A DNA stretch of 64,000 nucleotides from Trochalopteron elliotii (GCA_024734555.1 JANPWX010000443.1:1288493-1352492), one strand, 5' to 3'. Positions 48,733-63,500 are shown, counted from the first letter of the stretch. Notes: generated by a model not told the origin, from the sequence alone. Translations and numbers: made by a program.

Positions 48733-49022
48733 GAGAGGTTTAGATTGGGTATCACAAAACATTTCCTCATTGAAAGGACTGCCAAGCACTGGAACAGGGT
48801 GCCCAGGGAAGTGGTGGAGTCACCATCCCTAGAGGGACTTAAAAGACAGATATCACAGAATCATTACAGTTGGAAAACACCTCTAAGATCCTCGAGCCAG
48901 CCATTAGTGGATGTGGCACTTGAGGACATGGTTTTGGGGTGGGCTTGTGTTTAGTGCTGGGTTAATGGTTGGACTCAGTGGTCTTAAAGGTCTTTTCAAC
49001 CGAAATGATTCTGTGATTCTAA
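48733..49022 (+). repeat. CR1 LINE 3' fragment, interrupted by another CR1
   Basis: Plus orientation: AAGCACTGGAACAGGGTGCC, CACCATCCCTAGAGGGACTT, then after the interruption GGATGTGGCACTTGAGGACA, GGTCTTTTCAACC and the tail GATTCTGTGATTCT. Antisense to MEGF6, about 200 bp upstream of x1. Confidence 0.92.
48852..48905 (-). repeat. Short CR1 3' end nested in opposite orientation
   Basis: ATCACAGAATCATTACAGTT followed by GGAAAACACCTCTAAGATCC is the inverse of a CR1 3' end. It sits between TTAAAAGACAGAT and GGATGTGGCACTT, which are adjacent in intact CR1 copies. The fragment is about 54 bp. Confidence 0.85.
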
Positions 49023-52000
49023 GAGTTGCAAGGGTGGGATTTTCCTCCTCCCCTTCTGCACAAGGTGAGTGCAGAGCCCACCTGGCTCTGGCTGCAGGCT
49101 CTACCCAGCTTGCCAGCTTCCACCCCTGGAACAAACTCTATTACTGTCATTTTCAGCAGCCTCACTTGGGTATTAGGGTGCTTCTAGAAGCAGTGGCAGA
49201 GATGAGAAACCTCTGAAGTAAGTTGTGGTCCTGCTTTCTGTCAGGTGCTGTTATCTACACACCTGACTTATTCACCTTGTAAGCTGGTATTTTCCTCCAT
49301 GCAAAATATAACTTAACATTACAAATGAAGAACATTAAAGAACTAAATGAAAAAAAATAAGTAAGTAAATAGAGGGCCAGTGGCAGAGAAAAAAATCAAT
49401 AGCGAGGACATACACTTACATATCTACTTAAATACCCTACCTAAGAATTTTCAAAGAAATATGATAGAAGCCACCAGGCCAGCAGTGCTGCTCTGCTGAG
49501 CGGGAGCAGAGACAACAGACGGTATGGAGGTGATTTCCAAAACAGAACATTTGTTCAAAGGGGATGGTAAATCTAACAAGCCCAGCAGGTATTTGGTGCA
49601 CTGATTCCATGCACATTGAACGTGGGAAATGGCTTCTCATTCACTTTGCTCTCTGAAGTGTTCATGTCCCACACACACACCCAGTCCAGCAGTGCAAGGG
49701 CAAGCAGGGATGGACCTGCATGAGAATAATGGGCTCTGGGGGGCTTGGCTTCAATTTTTGGGCAAATGTCTTGATCTACCCTGGTGGCAGAGCCAGGGCT
49801 GAGGGGACACCCCACCTCCTCAAAGCCCAGGCTGAGGGGACAGATCTGACAGGCCTTTGGCATTGGGAGGGAGCTCACATTGCTTTCAGGTCAGACAGCA
49901 GGAAAGTCAGGAGAAGGAGGATTAAGCAGCAGAAGATAAGCATCGTCATGACTGTAAAAACCACAGGCAGTTACTTCGTATCAGTGGCACTCCTCATTCC
50001 CAAGGGGGAAATGAGGCTTTTAAAAAAAACATTTAATTAGTTTGTAAAGAAAAATAATAAAAAAAAAGAATTTCACATTCATGCAAGAGAGGTGAGAGCC
50101 TTTCAACTGCAAACCTTTGGTGTTAAAGACTACCATTTATGAAGGTTTGTTAGTTCTTTGATGAGCTCAGGCTTCATTTGACTGGCTCATTTCTGATCCT
50201 GGCTAAAAGCCACAGGTCAAAAAAAATTTTTGAGGAGGTTTCAGACTATTAAAAAGCTAAAAGAAAAGTGAAACACCAACGTTTGCTAAAGCATAGATGA
50301 AGAGGCACAAACCCACTAAAACCATCTAATTTCTCTGCAGCGTTAGATTCAACGCAATGACTAACAAAATTACAATTTGTCCTCAGTGATACTAGAAAAC
50401 ACTGGCAGGCTATATATATATAAAAGACATGAAATAAAATAAAATTCAGTTATCTCAGAGCTACACAACAAACCAAATCCTAACTTGAGTGAAACCAACG
50501 AGGCTCTTCTCCATTTCACGGGAACGCGATTTAAACAGAAACTTTTCCCCGAGAAAAAAACACCCCCCCTCCCCTTCCTCTCCAAAAACAAACTGCACCA
50601 AAATAAGAACGTGCGTCTGCTCGCTTCTCCTCAGCAGGAACATGTGACAGCAGACAGATTTTGGACGTGTTCCTCCCAGCACTGGGAGCAGGCACGCGAG
50701 CGCTCGGCGCCCCGTCCAAGGGATTGAATCTCAATGTGCCTTGTGGTAATAGACAGTAATGAGCCACATAATGACCTGGCTCCGTGGCTTTGACTTCTAT
50801 TTATACTGACAGGATTGAAAACTAATAAAAATTCCTTGCTCTTTTAATTTTTATTTATTTTAAAAACAAAATTAAGGGGAGAACTGCTTAATTCTTTAGT
50901 GTCCCCAATGCTACGTGACCTCCTGGCGTAAAATATTGGCTGGGTGAGGTGGTCTGGGGTATACAGCCCGATTTATTAACACCAGTGTCTATATTTTGAA
51001 TCAAAATATTGGAACAAACCCCTTTCTAGCTGAGGAGCTCATCATTATCCCCTTGATTTCACCAGGGTATAATCCATTCGGAAGTGTATAGTGCTGGTGC
51101 ATGCTAATATATAGGAAGTTTCTCCTTTGATTGCAGTGTTCCTGTTAGCAATTAAAAATCTCTTCCTTCCTTGTTCAGCATAAAATGCTGTGGCCCAGCT
51201 ATTGGTGCTGCATGACTGAAAGCCTCGTTTCCTCCTTCTTTTAACCCTACCTTCTTAATGCTCTGTCCAGGATTTCCTTGCCTCTGCCCTAATATTTCTT
51301 TCCATCTTTCGATGAAATGTTTTCCTGCATTTCTTTGCTGCTTTTTACACCAGAAACCCACCACTTCTGTTGTACTTGCAAAACCTGACTTTCCATCTCC
51401 CCGTGGTTTTAAAGCAAACACCTTATTTAAAACTAATAATCATAAAATAAACTCTGATTTAATTTCTGAGTTAGGACACCAAAAAAAGCTTTTTTGATAC
51501 AGCTTTATTAGAGAGCAATCACGTTTGAAGGAATACACTGAGTAGGAATAAATCTCACCAGTTTTAGCCCTAATGCTATGAAAATTTGCTCTCTAAGCAT
51601 CTCCATCCTTTGCTGTCCTGTCTCCTGCTCAAGACCTTCCCCACTGCCTGCTCCCTGCCAAGCTGTTTACTGCAATTCCATAATAAAGGTCAGATGTTGC
51701 CTCAGTCCAAAGAAGCACAAAAAGAAATGATCTGAATGTGAAGTAATAAAGAATGTGTTTTACATTTGTAAAAGGCCGGGTCACAGAACTTTTACAAGCC
51801 ACGATCAGCTGTTCCATATTCCTAAAACAAAGTAGTCAGGATTTTAAAATCTGATTACAGCTTTGCCACTGAAAAAAAAAAAAAGGAAAGTTAAACTCAA
51901 CAGAAACAATTCTGTCAAATGATAAATTTCTGTCTGCTTTCCATATTCAATGTCACTCAAGGTTGCAAATATATTTTGCCTTTTGAATAGTGAGAAAAAT

Positions 52001-55000
52001 GACAGAAAATTTCTGACACGTAACAAGTCTGCCACGTTAGGTCTGACAAAAGTTCAGTGTTATCAAGCCTATCAATCCATCTGTAATGACACGCTGTAGG
52101 CATTTCAAAGACAAAAAAAAGTGATGTTTGCTACTGCAATGTTTCACGTTTATTTATAGAGCCAATGTTGCAACACAAAAACATTATCCATGGGACATAC
52201 TGGATGTGAGCCTTCAATCTTGCCGTGGGAAAAATAATTGAAAACACCTTGCATCTAGATTAACTTGATATTAACTTTATATATGATCAGTCTAGCATAC
52301 ATGTGGGGGGGGGAAAAATCCACAATAAATTTTAAATCCAGTAAAAAGTTAAAATATGGATTGTTTACATGTGCCCATGTCCCACACTCTCTGAACTCAT
52401 GGTATTATAGAACAGAACTACATGAAAAGGTGTATTTTCCAAAAAAATCTTATCAAATACTTGATATGGGAGGGAACATACCTTTTTTTTTCATGAAACA
52501 GACCACCTTTGCCCAATCAGCCCTGCCTAGGAGCTACATGCTAAATGGAGAAGGACAATTCCAATCCCTTCACCTCTCTGTTCTTGTTAATGCTATTCCA
52601 TCTGAAAACACCACACATCCTCAGCTCCAGGGAAAACACAACCCTTCACCAAGTTTTTATGAAAATGTAGGTGATTTCAGATTTCCTGCAAATAAATAAA
52701 GGCTTTATGTAAAAGCAGACACTGGACAAAGTGGTTTTCATTGGTAACTCCAGCTTGAAATCTAACAGCAGTGACCTGCTCTATCACTGGCTCTTAAGAG
52801 TAGAAAGCAGATGAAGAATAATCACTGTGAAAAGCAGAAATACATATTGGCATTTGGGGCAGCAATCTCCTCTCCACCTCTCACCACTGAGCTGTTGGTG
52901 AGGGCTGCAGGGTCTGCACCTGGAGCTCAATTCAGCATCTTTAAAATCCAGTGAGGGATTAAACCTGCCCTGAACACAGGACTGGCCAGAGCTGGGGAAG
53001 GAGAAAGAACCTGCACCAAGCAGGGGCTCAGGTCTGCAGCAGGAAAACCATCAAGTGAAAGACCATCTAAATTTGGTAACAGTTTGTGTGTTCAGATCAG
53101 TGGAACACAGCAGTTAACTCACTGCCTACAGGTTAAGATATTTTTATTTTCTCCATACAAGTTTATGCCATATTCATTAATACAAAGACTAATTTTTAAG
53201 ATAACAAAAGGAATCTCGGGACTGCCACACAGTATTTAAAACCCATTTTCCAAGGTTTCTGTACTTATCAGAAAATATACTTTCTGTGTATTAGCAACAA
53301 CTTTATTTATTTAAGGCAGCCACATGCCAAGTTGCCATTTGGGTGCCCAGCTCTGGGGCTAACCCGTGCTCTGACCCGTGAGCCACTGACTCCAGCACGT
53401 GTCAGAGCTCCCTGGACTTGTAATAAATCACTGGAGTGGAATAAAATCTGTAAAAAAAATCATTCCCATTGTTATTGCAATCCTGCCTGAACAAAGCCCA
53501 CCAGCACAGAGCGAGGAGGTGATTTTGATTAGTTTAAAAGCGTTAGGGTAACACACCCTGCTTCATTCAGGGGTCACAGCAACCACAACATATTTATTTG
53601 GAGGGAAGACAACATTTCACTAATAACACTTGGGACCTTCTCCTGAAGACTATGGTGAAGATGGGCCAATTTCAGGAATATAAATGTTAAATATCTTTAA
53701 GAAGGCTGTTTGATTCCTTTCTCTAACAGGCACTGGCAGCTTATATTGACTTTTACAGCAATTTAGATATGCAAATTCTTAACTCAGAAAACATAAATGC
53801 TGTCGGGTAAAAAAAAAACAAAAACAAACCAAACCCTCATGATGGTTAGGATCAATGTCTAAATACAGTTTATCATGTGCACCTGAAATGCTCCTATAAG
53901 TGTACTTTAATATATCTGAGTGTGTGGCTTGCAAAGGTGTAGAACTGCAACTATTTTAAAATTTGCTTTTATAAGATATTATATGCGAATGTCTGCAAAT
54001 CACAATGCCCATGTGACAATTTCTCATATATTGATCTAAATAATTTGATTCAATTTTTTAAAAAAGCTGAAGAGCCAAAAAATAAGTACCTCCTTAAGTT
54101 TTACATGCTGTTTTTTGGTTTTTTGTTTTTTTTTCTTTTAATTACAGCTTGGATGGTTTGCAACCAAAACCATATGTCTAAAAAAAATCCTGAAACCTGA
54201 GAAAGTTGATTTGAACTTTAAAGGCCACTCACTGCTACGATGTAACATAGTTCACATGAGCACACATGCACATATATCATATCAACATTACACCTACACA
54301 TAATGTAATGAGCAAATACACTGGACAGGCTGCCAGGCACAACATTCACACCCCAAAGACTGCATTTGTCTTTCTCTTGGTTCCCTGCAAAAAGCTATGC
54401 AGCAGTTGTGTTTGAGCAGTAATTGTCTCTAAAACATAAATTACATACATCACTTCCAGCACTAACCATAAATTATCTGCCTGAATAGCAAACAAAGCTG
54501 CTCGTTCTGATAGTCAGCGCAGCCCTGCCCAGGTATTGATTAAGCACTCTCAATGCTTTATTAGGTTTTCTTCCCCCACAAAGTCAATACCAGGATGAAT
54601 ATTTCTTCTTGGGCTGTTATGAAGTATCGTAAATCTGAGTCATTATTAACAAGCGCCTGATTAGTGGAGCAAACTTATCAGAGAGTTTGGCACAGGCTCC
54701 TGGAGCGTCACCTCCCAGCAAGCACCCATCACTGCCACTGTCTCTGCTGCCAGCTGTGCTCCTTGTGCTTCCACGAGTTATCACCTCCTTTTCCCAGTTT
54801 TTCTTTTTTTTAATTAAAGGAATTAGTGCTGCACTCATTCCTCTTTATCCCCATGTCACATTCCCATATGCAGGGAGCACCTGTCACGTAACAAGTGTGT
54901 GCACGGCCCCTGTTCTCCAAGGATGTGGGGCTCTGCCATGGTTTGCTTTCTTTTCTTACTGTGGCACTAAAGCAATCTCATTTAATTCAACTGAGATGCA

Positions 55001-58000
55001 AAACCAAAAGCAAACAAAGCTTCTGGTTAAACATACTTAGCCAGCCTTCATTTCTCCTTATTAAAATCATCATCTGAAGGGGAAAAAAACCAAACGCATT
55101 CATCAATCATTTGCACTTGCTCGCATTAAGAACAACTCTTTTGAAGTCAGAATAAAATCCTGTAGGGGGAAAATACAGGCTCAAAGTTTAGATAGGTGAA
55201 ACCACAAGCTCTTAAAGTCCAAGATGCTGGCATATGCTGCTGTGTTAGACAGCACATCTTGTACCTGTAGCTCATCTTGTGCCACTACAGAGAACACTCT
55301 GTACCTGCTGCAGGTACAGAGATGGCCCCTTCCACCCCAAGCTCTCCTACACCACTACTGAGAGCAGACTCAGTTCTGAAACTGGCACTTCAAAGTCTTT
55401 TTAAAAATCTCTGTCCCTGGTCATGGCAGTCCTCCATAACCATATACTTCCTGCTCACTTTTTAAATTTTTTCTTCTTTTTTATTCCTAATGTCCTGCAC
55501 ATTAACGACGTTTTGCAAAAACAACTTCCAAAACCAAACTGTTGCACGAAAGAACACCAGCTTTGATTTCTTTTGATCTCCCTTTAAAATCCCCTGTCAA
55601 GCAGGAACTATTTCCTAGAAGTGAAATGCAGGAGCTGGACCATGCCCGGAGTTTTCCTCTGTTCACTAACTAGAACTAAACCGAGAGATGGAGTTGGGAG
55701 GTCTGTCACAGCACAATGAAATCCTGTAATGGTGCTCGTTTTTAAACTATGTTTTCCCAGACAAGGTATGAATAATGCAACCAAACACCCCAGAACATCT
55801 GAATAAAGCAGCACCAGCCTAACGGATGCTAATTGGCAGCAATTGGCGCTGATTGTGGAGTGCGGCTGGAGCTGTGATTACAAACAGAGCTGACGCAGCC
55901 AGCCCAAACCTCAAGTACTGCTGCTGCAATTAAAGATATTTTATCAAATTAGACAAGTGTTTGCCTTTCCCCGCTACGATGGTTATGAGCAAAACATAAA
56001 AGAAAGCCTGGCTGGCTGTATGGCACCTTTCCCACATCAGAGCTCTGCCGAGATGAGTTTGTTTCTGCTTTGCCTTTTTGTGCCACAAAATGGAACCCTT
56101 TCAGAAAGAATTCAGGGCTCTGCAGTGACATCCTTAAAAGTCCTTGCTTTTATCTAGAAGTGCTTTTGCCCTGAAAATGCAGTCTCTTTGCAGTGGACCT
56201 GACTTCCAGCACCAACAAGTGCTGGTTATGCACACACAAACATGGAAAGGCTTTGAACTTTCCAAGTCTGATTTCACAGTGTAAGCCCTTAGTGCTTCTG
56301 CAGGCAGGTAAACACTCTTCAAACATCATTTCCAAGGCAGTGACTATCAGTGAGGCCTCAGGACTCTTAGCAACTGGATTGATGTTTTGAGTGCTAAACC
56401 CCAAGCACAAGCCCCACAGTTGACTCCAGCCAAGCCAAGTCCTGGTGCCCAAAGGAGAGTTCACAAAATGCACCTTGAACTCCAGACATCCTTGCACCCT
56501 GCTGCCTTCTGCTTTCCTGGGGGAGGAAGTCAGAAAACCACTTGGCCATGAACTAAGGCTGGCTTTTTGCTAGTATTTTTTGTTATCCCCAATTCTTCTC
56601 TCTTGCTTCTGGACCTCAAAATTTACATGAACTTCTGCCTTTTTTCCACCTTCCTGTAAACATCTATAAATCAGGTCAGCAGAACTGAACTGAAAAGGAT
56701 ACAGAAAAAAACCCAGTGTGCTGGGTTATTTCTCAAAGCTTAGCATTCACAAGAATTTTTACAGATCTCCGTGAGAAAAAAAGAAAAATAATTAAGGCTA
56801 TGCAAATGTATGGAGGTTTTCAGGCCAAGACAGCTGGAGAGTGACAGCCAGTGTCACATAAAAGTGTGAATGACCTGAAGATACCCATGGGTTAGCCAGT
56901 GCCAACATCTTCAGGACCAAAACACGAGCTCAAACAGCACAGCACTGGCATCAAAAAGGAACAGCAAGGAAGAAAAAGCAGCACTTTGTGTACTCTGCTC
57001 AACCTGCACTTTTAAGGGATTTATGAGTTCTTATGAAGAGCACAGCAGTGATCCAACACAGAAGTAACAAAACCAGAGATAAAGACAGATGTGCACGTTG
57101 GTGATGCCTTTGAGGGTCCCCATGGTGAAAGGTGAACAAACAATTTCAAACAGAAATAAATGCTTGTTCCAGGTAAAACCTATAAGGATGGGTCAGATTG
57201 TACCAATTTAGTGGTGGCACACCACGTGCAACGTGGGGTGTCGAGAAGCTCTGCTATAATATTAGTGGAAAGTCTGTGTGCAGCAGCAATCTGAGTTTGT
57301 GACAGCAGGAGTGTGAGAGGAGGAGCTCGAGCCAGCAGGACGCAGGAACAGGGAACCGAGCGCTGCAGGAACAGTGTATCTGGAAATCAGCTTCCCAGCA
57401 TTCAGGGAAAGGACACAAATCACAGCTTCAGCTTCTAGCTGCAGAAAAGACAGCAAAGAAAAGTCCTGTTGGAAGTGCAGAAGAAAGTGTTTATTCCAGC
57501 TTTGTCTCTGTCTTTACTCTGTCCTTAGAAGAACTCATTGGTCTGAGCAAGTGAATGTCTCCTTTTGTCTCCACCTGTGGAATAAATGTCTCAAATCCAG
57601 GAGTGTCCTTGTGTCCACTGTGGGAAAGGGACACCTGAAGCACTCCACAACCAATTTTGGTACTTCAATCCACCCCAGGGCAGCTCTCCCCTGGTCCAAT
57701 GCACTCCCTGATGCAGCAGTGGCCAGGACTGCAGGTGGTAAGTGACAGTGCTGCCACCAGGGAATCCCCAGAACAGAATTTATCAAACCCCTCTCCTGGC
57801 CCACAGGCCCCAGTGCAGGACCAAAGCCCCAAGCCCAGAAGTTGCTGCTTAACCTACAAACAGGCTGAGTGTTACCATAATATGGTCAGAGCAAGCTGAC
57901 AAATTAGGCAGCTTAAATTTCAGGGCATTCCTATTGTAATAAGCCAGTTCCTTACAAACTGTGCTTTTTCATAATATAATTAACCCCAGCACTAAGCATG

Positions 58001-60304
58001 TGAGCAAATGAGTTCATTTTTCACATGAATAATGAAAACCTTTTTTTTCTTTTTTTCTCTTTTCTTTTCACAAACCATTACGAACAGAAATGGATATAAA
58101 AAAATTCTCAGCAGAGAAAGGATGATGTGTCCTGGCTTCTAGTTTAGAATAGGAATTCATTATGGAGATTTAAATGGAAGGTTCCATTTTCTTTTCTTAT
58201 TTTTCTTAATAGCTGTCCTTGCCAGTCTAATCTGAAACTTTTGTCATCATCATAGCCTGGATTTAGATCCAACAGCCTCTGCTATGGCCTGAAACGGGTT
58301 AAATTTCTCTTCCTTTCCATATCCTCCTGAATATTCTCTCCCATCTTTTGTTTTCTATTTCTAGAAGATCTTTCTAGCGGTTCTTTGTGGGCAGAATTAC
58401 TCACTGTCCTGACAAAAATCCTGTGCTAACTTTAAATGGAAACTCACTCCACTTCCTACTACAGAAAATAACATTTCTGTCGTCATTCCCTGCCTGGCTG
58501 AAACACAACCATACAATCAGGTCACTTGTTTACAAGAGACACAAATGGGAACTGCTTATTCAGTTTACAGAAGTGCAAACTGTAAGAACTGGCAGAAGTG
58601 TAAGGCACAGTCACTGTGCCTTCCAGTAGCTGATCTGGTGTGTCAAGGGCAAAGCAACCCATGGGAAGAAGAAGAAAAAAAAGAAAGATTAAATCTTCAT
58701 CAGTTTAATTTGTAAAGAAACCCAAGGGAAGTTATTATTCCCAGAGACTCCATTGCCTGATTTGTCTTATGAATTCTTCCAACTTTTCTGACACCAATGG
58801 GTGTTCATTAACTTTTGCTTACTGTGATTGCTGCTTAGTGTCCCTGCTGAAAGGGAGCCCCTTGAAAAGGCAGAAATGGCATTTAGTATTGAACTAAATT
58901 TTGCAGAGAGGTCTGAATGCTGCTCATCAGAAACAGCATCCAGGTGACCATCCTTTAGCTGAAAGGGAATTCCCACCAAGGAATTCAACCAGGGCACTTG
59001 AATATGGAGATACATCAATCTTGAAAAAAGAGGGATATACAAACCATTAACTTTCGTGCAGATTTCAGCAGTGACAAGCTCGAAGCACAGAACTGAAGAG
59101 GCAGGATTTTCCCTTTCCAGTTAAATTAGCAACGAGGGGCAGAGCACAGCTGTGGTTTCTCAGGGCCTTTCCCAGCAGAACAGAACAGCACAGAACCCTC
59201 CTCTCAAACAAATAAATCAGGCCCAGAGTGGTGGGGTAAGGCAGACACTCTGCAGCAGGAACAATTTGGCAGCCAGTTCCCTCAGCCTGACACCAGCATT
59301 TGAACCTGGGACCTTCCCTGCTCCTGCTCACACGTGCTCACCATGTGCAGCTGCTGCCTGAGCATGGGGAGCAGGCTCAGCATCACATCCTGGGAATTCT
59401 GCTTGTAAAAATATGGGATCCCAAGGCTTTTCCAAAGGGCCAGTGTCAAAGGTGATCTCAGGCAGAAATTAGAGGGCTGAAATTGTTAATCCTGCATGGT
59501 TGAAATTAATTCGTACCAGAGTCAGTTTCATGTAAGCCAAACTTCACATTCTGGTTCCCAACACAAACTAAATTTGCCTTTTAAATCTCTCTAGATGTCA
59601 GGCATCTGGTCTTGATGGAGAGCCATACCCTATTTTTTCAGGGGATATAACCAAAGAGAAATCTGTATTTATGTTTTCAGTGAGACGTCAGTGACTCGTC
59701 AACTTAAATAATTTAAAACTTCAAAGTTACTACATGAATTGGTCTTTTTATATTATGATCATTTTACACCTTAAAACATGCGTTCCTCTGCCTCTCTCCC
59801 TGCAAACATCTGACATATATTTTCATGTTCCTCACTATTAACAAAGTGTGTACCACAGTAAAATACTACATCACACCACACTCCCATAAGATTGTTTGGT
59901 TTAGGATAACAAACTCTGGTTTTCTGAGCATCAGTAAGGTCAAAGTCTTAAATGTAAATCTCTTAAACAGAACATGCATTAGAAATAAACTCAAAGTTTT
60001 AAAGACCTATTGAAAACGTTCAAAAGAATTAAAAACAGACAGCAAAGGGCAAACACTACTAAGGGAAAGAAAAATTCAAACAGGGCCAGAAGGCTGTGTA
60101 AAAATAAATACCTAACCAGCACACACTTGTGTGCAGCACACGTAACGTAGGCAAAGCCAAGTATATTCCACAGACACGTGCATTGTTTGGAGTCTGAGTC
60201 CTGTTTTCAGGAGAGTGAGGAAGTAGATCAATAAATATGTTTACCTTGATCTTTAGCTCACTCTTACAGACCACTCAGAGCATCTCATTTAACCAAAGCT
60301 CTTC

Positions 60305-60545
60305 AAGCCCCGCGCTGCCGCCTCTTCAGCTGGCGGAAAAACGGTGGTACAACACACGTCAGAGGAATCCAAGGCTGAACAGCCTGGCCTGAGCACATCC
60401 CAGCCTGGCCTGAGCACTGATTAAAACCAAGCTCTTTCCAGCTGTGTGAATAAAAAACCCCCAAACCCGAGCAGCAAGGCAGGACTGCGGCAGTGCCGCG
60501 GCCGCGGGTCGATGCCAGTTCGCAGCTCAGGTTTCCACGCTCGGA
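60305..60545. other. CpG-rich patch in upstream intron
   Basis: Two CpG clusters, one around 60309-60345 and one around 60487-60545 that contains a GCGGCCGC site. Between them a 17-bp sequence is repeated at 60380-60396 and 60401-60417. No coding sequence is seen. Confidence 0.55.
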
Positions 60546-63500
60546 ATTTCACCCTTCAGCTCCAATCAAAAAATAAATTCCTCACATTCAACCCAGGCTA
60601 ATTACTTTTTTTTGCATGGAAGAGGCAGCCAAATCCACTGTGACGCACAAAGGGGAAGTGTGATCTATGAGCAAAGTACATCCACCACAACGTTATGGAT
60701 GGTTCTGGAAATGCAGCCAGAAACAGACGTCGCTCCCAACATCGCCGCTGTTGCCAACAGTTACCACCTAATGTTGTCTGAGAGACTGCAGTGATTTCGT
60801 GTTCAAAGGCAAAGGCAAAGGCTCTGGTATCTCAGATCCCACGCTGCTGTTACTGCTGGCAACGGGGAGTTTTAACACCTGGAGGATATTCCTGGAGAAG
60901 GCAGCGCTCGCCTTCCCCACGTGGGATGCAGCTGCTGCGTGTTACTCAAAAAACAACAAACCACCCCAAAACCCTGAGAGCTGGCCTGAAGTTTTCTGCT
61001 GAAGGAATGAATGCAGCAAGACCATAAACTATTCCTCAATTACAGGATACTTTAGTTATTAATTTCACTTTTTCTGCCCACACTGCACCGCCTCTTTGGC
61101 CCACCCAGGAGTGTAAAATGATTCATTTTACTAGGTACTTATACCTCTTAATTTTGCTAAATACTTGTATCTCCTCTCCAGGATACCTGCATTATGGCCA
61201 TTAACAAACAGTGAAAAGTGCAGATAATGTGTGAGTATTTCTCCATATTTATTTTTTAAACACAGTGGTGTGAACAGTGGCCAACACAGGTAATGCTAAA
61301 ACCTGATTATTACATCACCAGGGCAAAAGACCAGAGGCTCAAAGATGGGAGAGGAGGAAATTAATAGTTTAACTTAACAGGAAAACTGCTACAGAACATA
61401 AAGCTAAGAAGGATAATTTGTTAGTAGAAGACAACCCAAAATTATTAATGGAAATTGCTAAGATTCTTGAGCATCCAGCCATGCCATAGACCTCTGAAAT
61501 GCCCATCTTAAAACACAGCTCCTTTCCCTTCTTTCTCTTTCTAGGGATCACTTTATGAAATCCCTTCTATTATCAAACGAACCAAGAGACAGCTTTTCCA
61601 GGAAGAAATGAGTTGGTTTGGGAGAAGACCAGTAAATCTCCTTAGGCCAGGATTTAGGCTGTGTTCTTAACTGCTCCCCTAAGCCTGTGACCCAGAGAGG
61701 CAACATTCCCCTGTAAAATAGACCTCAAGCTCAACTTCCAACAATCTGCTTCATCTTCAGGTGAAAGTTTTTCACAAGGTGCAAAATAGTTTTAAACTTT
61801 CTTTTTTCTCTTATTCCTTTCTCCTCACCTCAACAGTCCCATGCTTCCAATTAAATTAGAAACTGGACCAGTGTAGTTTTGTGGGGCTTTCCCCTCCAAT
61901 GCTAAAGTATAATTATAAGATGGGGGAAATAAAATTACAAATTCCACCAAGGTCATTAATGTACAAAATGCAAATTGTCTCCCATTTGTCAAAGACCCTG
62001 GGGAAGTCTAGAGATAATTGAAATGATAGATGAACAGAGGAGACTAACTGCTAATGGTCTGTATATCAATGAATCAATGTCACATTTATGAAGGGCTTTG
62101 GGAAATTATTCTAAATACTTCATCTACAACAGCTGAAGTTTAGCCTACTTTTTCTTTTTAATGCTGAAAAATTAATGAAAAAGTTCAGCTTGTAGTTACA
62201 CAAGTGTAAACCTGGGGTAATTTAAGGTGGATGGCAAGAAATTGAAGTGCTACTTATGTTTATGCCAGATGTGACCAAAATTCTCAGGTACCAGGGATTA
62301 TGGGATAAATAAAAGCAATATATATTTCAGAGATAATCAAATACAGACCAGCCCTCACTCTCAAAGCATCTAAACTCAGCTATTTACCTTTGCAACTCAT
62401 TTTCTTCAGAATGTAAATAAACTAAAAAATCAGGGAATACACATCCCACTGATTTGTGTGCTTTCCTGTTTTCCTCATATTTTCAATTACAAACTGAACT
62501 GCTCAGATCAGGGGCTGTTTTCAGATGTATTTATGGGGCACTGACCAAACAGGAACAGAGAACGGAGAGAGGAAAACCCAAAATATTTCCTTTTCACACA
62601 AAAGGTGAAGCAAATCCTGCAGGTAACTGGTACAGTTGCACAGGAAATAATATTCCCACTTCAGAAGAGGAAAAGCTACAAACAATTAAGTCCCTCTGCA
62701 GAGCCCTCTCCCAGCTGAGTAGGAGCCAGGCTACATTAAGTACGGACCAGTGAGGAAGAGACATAAAAAAAAAAATTTCAACATGAAGATATCATTTTGC
62801 GTGAATCTGTAAATGGTTTGGGGAGGTGGGTCAGTTTAGAAGCTTTCTTCTATGATTATAATTGTTATTACATTTATTATTCTTTTTTTCTGCTTTTCTT
62901 CCCACATGCCAGGAAGGTTTGGATGAAGGGAAACCAGAAGGACAACTCCATCTGATATTTTTTGTGAAAAATATCTTGTTCTAGCAAAAAGAAATAAACC
63001 ATCACACCCCTTTAAGAGGCAGTTTACACTGCAACAGGTACCATCACTACAAAATCACACAAATTAAACCCTTTTCCATCTTGATTTCACTGTACAAAAT
63101 CACAGAAAGGGGAAGGGGAGAAGAGGTGGGTTTTCTTGTCTGTGGGAATGAGAGAGATCTGTTCCATCTGGAAACAGCACCACGATTGCCTGGCTCATGG
63201 AAACATGAACTGATCCAGAAAGACATCTGATTTCCCCAGAATCTGAATGAAATGGTCCTGTCTGGAACACAGAACTGCTCCTCCTGTTACAGGATTTGGC
63301 ACATGGAACAAGAAGTGGACAAGGCTCTCAGGAAAACAGCACTGAGAGGAAACTGCTGCTGTCTGAGAAAAGGCAACATGTACACATTGCAGGCAAAATG
63401 ATCACACTACATTTTCTAGTCATTACAGTCACAAGTATCCATAAAAGGAATCAAGAAATCCCATCAAGCTGCTGAGAAAACAAGGAGGGATATCCATGTG

